A stretch of 64,000 bases of DNA from Utricularia gibba. Its lineage: Eukaryota > Streptophyta > Magnoliopsida > Lamiales > Lentibulariaceae. Where the stretch lies: positions 1,798,001-1,862,000 of the forward strand of contig NEEC01000010.1 of the NCBI GenBank assembly GCA_002189035.1, written 5' to 3'. Made by a program: the position numbers and the translations under genes. The notes below the pieces were generated by a model. That model saw nothing but the letters and a program-made list of their open reading frames with translations. It searched no databases and was not told the origin of the DNA. Of the stretch, positions 60,053 to 64,000 are shown piece after piece (position 1 is the first letter of the stretch; every line of letters starts with the position of its first letter).

Positions 60053-60892
60053 TCCAATTCTCGGAGAAGGAGAAAACTGTAAGAATCTTGGAGTCAGAAC
60101 TTACCCCTCCTTAGGATCTTGCCAAAGATTTCAAAATCCAAAGCCGCAAGGGTTCACGCCGCCGCATCATCCGAGAACAATCCGATCAGCCAACTGAAAT
60201 CACCTGAAAACGCAACCGTCTTATCGAAGTACCAGAGATCCTTCATGGCATCAGCAGCCTAACACGCTGCCTTCTTCCCCACCGGCCATCGGAATTGCGC
60301 AACCCAGGCACTGAACCCCTAAAGCAGAAACTGTGAATTTGTTGTTAAAAGCTTTGTTCAAATAATGGGCCTCAGTTGAATTTGGGCCTTACAACGGAGC
60401 TCACCAGTTATGTCAATTTGTTCATCAATTTGAAAATATGCCTAAGTCAATTTTAATATTACATAAATTGAATCAATTTATATATATTAAAAAATTTAAT
60501 ATATTAAAATTTTTATATAATTTTATTATTGAAAAAATTAAATATTAAAATTGTTAAAATTTAAATAGAAACAATTCAAAAATTACTTAACAAAAAAAAG
60601 CTCATACTTATGAAAATAAGTTGAAAACTATATTGGTTAGATAAATTTAATTTCCATTTGTAAAAAAAAATAAGTTTTTATTTTATGTTTTATTTCAAAT
60701 TAAAAAAATATTTAAGCTTGAAAAAAACAAAAAACAACTGAGATCATACAAGGAAGTTGGCGACTGATGATAATGATGGGAATCATTAGAAAGCAAATTC
60801 CTTCACGTAATCCCCAGAAACTGCCTTCAATTCAACGGCTTTGATTTGAGTGTAATGTTGTGTTTTGTTCTTGGGATTGGGTAATCGGCGGA
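60053..60892. other. Spacer between receptor kinase and RBR gene
   Basis: Receptor-kinase 3' UTR to about 60350, two TGGGCC site-II elements at 60366-60390, then AT-rich DNA to 60720. No coding frame recognised. Confidence 0.45.
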
Positions 60893-62233
60893 ATGCGGTG
60901 GGAGGCCGAACCTTTAATCCCTTTGAACTCCAAAGCTTTCTCATTTTTGAGTTCAGACCCTGGTCTCTTTGTAACTCTCTGCTCCTATTGCTCAGTCACC
61001 ACTTTCCTTGCGATAACTTTTCCCGTATGGATTTGGGTATACTGCAAACGGAAGAACGGAATCGGTAAACGATTGATTCCCGGAACTGGGACAACGACCA
61101 TGGGAGAATTGTTGAATGACGGCCTCGTGGCTGAGAAGGGTAGATTTTTATCGTGGAATGTTTGTTTCACTGTATATTCTGAAGTAGTAAATTTTGCTCT
61201 CCGTTTGTGTTGGTTGTGGAAGTCATAAATTTTTTTTTTTTTTGTTGTTTGGTGTATGGTAAAAAAATTGCTTTAACTTCGTTGTGTGTTGTTTTCATCA
61301 AAGTTGGGTTGGAATCTTGCGGAGAACAAGGGGTAGATGATGTCCTTTTCTGTTTTTTTTTTTTTTTTTTTTTTTTTTTTGAAAACTTGGAAGTATGCTT
61401 TGGAATGCCCAGTTATGTTGAGAATTGAGTTTGGAACAAAGTGGCGATTGTTTGGCATAACTTGGACGTTGATGGTTGATACTGCAGAACTGCAGCTCCA
61501 TGAAGAAAAACGCCTTGCTTCCATGCTTGCTTCAGGAGTGAAAGACAGCCCCTCTTCCTCCTTACAAGATGATCTTCCCAACAGCCATGATCATGGAACT
61601 ATATGCTCAACCAAATGCTTCTGTGGTGTTTGTTTGGAAGACAGAGAGAGCTGGGAGATGTTCAGCAATGACAAATGCTCTCATTCCTTCTGTTACGAGT
61701 GCACCACGACTCATATAACTTGTATGATCCATGATGGAGTGATGGAGATTCCTTGCCTTGCTCTGAACTGCAAAGCCACACTGAATTCCAACGTCTGCAG
61801 ACTTCTTATCCCTGATGATCTCCTTGTTAAGTGGGATGAGCAAGTCTGTATGTCACTGATAATCGAGTCCCAGAAAGTGTACTGCCCTTATCTTGACTGC
61901 GGAGCCATGCTTGTCAATGAATCACAGGAGGTCATCAAGGAGATCAAATGCATCATGTGCAAGCGATCATTCTGTGCGAAATGCAATGTCCCCTGGCACT
62001 CAAACTTCACCTGCAAGGAATACGAAGATCACCACATCAAGAAATCCCGCAAAGGGGACAAGATATTGAAGATCCTTGCCAAGAAGAACAAGTGGCAAAA
62101 GTGCCCCAAATGCAAGATGTACGTGGAGAAGAGCACAGGGTGTGTGCATATAGTTTGCAGGTGTAAATACGAGTTCTGCTACAGATGTGGATCAAAGTGG
62201 TCACGTTGCAGTGGTACCTGCTGCCCCAAGTGA
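60893..62233 (+). CDS. RBR (RING-IBR-RING) E3 ubiquitin ligase with putative N-terminal membrane segment
   Basis: Main exon 61488-62233 encodes RING1 (CFCGVCLEDRESWEMF...CSHSFCYECTTTHI), an IBR domain (YCPYLDCGAML...CIMCKRSFCAKCNVPWHS) and RING2 (CPKCKMYVEKSTGCVHIVC-RCKYEFCYRCG), with catalytic Cys expected in HIVC, and ends CCPK. An upstream exon 60893-61064 (MRWEAEPLIPLNSKAF) ends in phase 1 at ATCG|GTAAAC, exactly what the main exon requires; joined, the protein is 305 aa. The upstream exon carries a hydrophobic stretch (residues 25-48, TTFLAITFPVWIWVYC) that could be a transmembrane anchor. The domain call is firm; the first exon is a hypothesis. The intron holds a 28-base poly-T run. Confidence 0.8.
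61353..61380. repeat. 28-base poly-T tract in RBR intron
   Basis: Uninterrupted T run; prone to assembly length error and it creates a spurious Phe-rich open frame at 61337. Confidence 0.9.
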
Positions 62234-64000
62234 CACAAACAAACAAGAACAAGCACCAAGTAATTCCACCATCTCTCATTGTACATATGTCTGTGTATAT
62301 TCCTAGCTCTTGAATCCATCTGCTTCATTCAATTCATTCAATTTACACTGGAACTGAGGAGAGCAGGAAAGTCAAATGAGCTGGGTGTGGCCCTACGACG
62401 TGGCTCATGGCCCCAAGGGGGAAACAAGATTTTGAAAACAAACAACAGGATACAGAGGAGTAGGTAGATGTCAGGGTGGCAGGGCTTTCTTTGATTGATC
62501 AGCATTTAATGGTGTTTCTGAGAGACCATCGCTGCCACCACACCCCACTCCCGTATAATGTATTCATCCATATCCAACATTCACTGGCGGACCGAGTGGG
62601 GTGGGGTGGGGCGCAGGCGGGGGCCCTCGCCCCCCTAACTCCTCCATTTCACCCCTAACCCACCCAATGCGAGGGTAGTTTATAAAATTATCCATATCTG
62701 ATTTATGTCTCACACACTAAATATAAAAAATTATATATACGATGGGTAATTTTTTCATACAGTATTTTAACAGTAGTTAATTTTCAAAATCAACTCCCAA
62801 TTCCGATCACTGCCACCACTCCCCACTCCGGTATAATATATTCATCCATATCCAACATTCACTGGCGGACCGAGTGGGGGTGGGGTGGGGCGCAGGCAGG
62901 GGCCCTCGCCCCCCCTAACTGCTCCATTTCACCCCCCCCCCTCCCCCCAATCCGATCCTGATTTAGAATACTGGTAGACATATGTGTGATAAAAACGGTA
63001 AAATTGATTAAATTTACTTATAAATTGTGCTATAGGTTTTTATCTTATTATATAAGATTGAAATTAACATTTTTTTTAAATGACTCCTCGAACCATTTCA
63101 CCAATTTCTTTTTTTTTTAATTATTCACCTTAATTTCTTCATTTTCTTTTTCATGCAGTTGTTCATTTTTTACTCATTGAAAACAACCCAATTAAATATT
63201 AAGTTACAAATTTACTTAAGTTTTGAAAAATTTTCTGAAACTATTTTACTTTTTTAAAATTATCTTAGAAAAATAGAAACAAAAAGTAAATGTAATCTAT
63301 TTATTAATTTTCTAAAAATAATTTTTTAATACAATTTTAAAAATATTGATATAATTATTTTTATAATTGATATTTTTCTAAAATAAAATTATTTTTATTT
63401 TTTAAAAAGTAGAAATAGACTTCAAAAAATTTTCAGAATAGTAATTTAGATACAAAAATCGTATTTCATTAAGGAGGTTAGATACAATGTCGTACAATTT
63501 AAGTTTTGATTAAATACAAAATTAATCGGAAGAATTATACTTTTCACTCTCAATATATTTTAAAAATACATTTATATTATTATATTAAATTATATAATAA
63601 TTTAATCTATTAAATTTTATAAATATATAATTTTATATTATCTTACAAAATAGTTTTACATTCTAAAAATTAAATTTATTCATAAAATCTTAAAATTCAT
63701 TATATTCTACGGGAATATTTTTAGGTTATGGAATCGAATAATGTGTCGGATGAGCGGGTGACTCGTGTTGGATTCGATGTTGTTTTAGATCCTTTGTGGG
63801 AATCATTCTACTGGATGTCTGGTGGGTAAAGGATTACTGTTTTATTCGTACCTGTGCCTCTTGATTCTAGGCTATCCTATTGGCATTTATTACACCGTGA
63901 CGAGGAGTAGCAGTAGTGTACTACTATTGCGTGTATTCATAGATTTTGTATTTGATAATCTGAAATGCAAAAAAACCAGTCTCTTACTTTGCCTGTTCTC
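62234..64000. other. Terminal 1.8 kb: RBR 3' UTR, GC-rich repeat pair, AT-rich DNA
   Basis: 62234-62520 is RBR 3' flank. 62529-62957 is a duplicated GC-rich element. 63000-63720 is very AT-rich. A short frame at 63728-63829 (MESNNVSDERVTRVGFDVVL) may be an exon of a gene continuing beyond 64000 or chance; I cannot tell. Confidence 0.35.
62529..62957. repeat. Two copies of a GC-rich transposon-like segment in tandem
   Basis: CTGCCACCAC-CCCCACTCC-GTATAAT...CATCCATATCCAACATTC ACTGGCGGACCGAGTGGGG appears at 62529-62670 and again at 62807-62957 (offset 278). The core GGCGGACC...GGGGCCCTCGCCCCCC has the wording seen at ends of abundant plant non-autonomous elements. The second copy has indels in its C and G runs. 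Confidence 0.6.

Noticed and set aside
61337-61490. Open frame starting MSFSVFFFFFF before the RBR domain
   Set aside because: It is translated poly-T intron sequence. A better acceptor at 61486-61487 and a phase-matched upstream exon explain the start.
63728-63829. Short plus-strand frame near the window end
   Set aside because: Only 33 codons, no splice or family evidence; could be an exon of an outside gene but not supportable here.

Overview
The window is nuclear DNA from a flowering plant. Genes are split by short GT-AG introns with consistent phases, intergenic DNA is very AT-rich, and several families are plant-specific (TGD5, WLIM1, SOFL, LBD, EAR-type C2H2 zinc fingers, LRR-XI kinases, plastid glutamyl-tRNA reductase). 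I do not name a species. There is no prokaryotic element, CRISPR array or plasmid feature, and no intact retrotransposon. All exon boundaries were read by eye from splice sites, reading frame and family similarity recalled from memory; no search was run.

Layout. 0.1-8.5 kb, plus strand: the last two exons of an NRAMP metal transporter (the rest lies outside the window), a 107-aa unrecognised protein, TGD5 (chloroplast envelope lipid import), a 2.4-kb stretch with decayed coding-like fragments, an Mpv17/PMP22 protein with a one-base frameshift, a small plant protein that also carries an apparent one-base frameshift, and a small Asp-rich secreted protein. 10.6-14.3 kb, minus strand: an LBD37/38/39-type transcription factor and a ZAT10/AZF-type repressor. 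16.0-22.6 kb, plus: adenine phosphoribosyltransferase and an ASCC2-like CUE protein. 22.8-33.3 kb, minus: a 13-exon IFRD protein, an ARM-repeat protein, CSA/ERCC8 (transcription-coupled repair) and an unknown single-pass membrane protein. 34.5-38.9 kb, plus: WLIM1 and a SOFL protein. 41.8-43.8 kb, minus: HEMA. 50.0-51.7 kb, minus: a MATE transporter. 57.1-62.2 kb, plus: an LRR-XI receptor kinase and an RBR ubiquitin ligase that seems to have an N-terminal membrane segment.

The genes are functionally mixed, as is normal for plant chromosomes, and I see no operon-like or clustered pathway. Points worth a second look are two or three suspected single-base frameshifts within 1 kb (6.2-7.2 kb), the membrane-linked RBR model, the in-frame start codons of APT, a perfect G-box inverted repeat, a W-box triplet upstream of the receptor kinase, two diverged tandem duplications (54.2-54.55 and 62.5-62.95 kb), and a few unassigned coding-like loci (2.8-5.2, 44.2-45.5, 52.3-54.9 kb). 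I did not find a convincing undescribed biological system.
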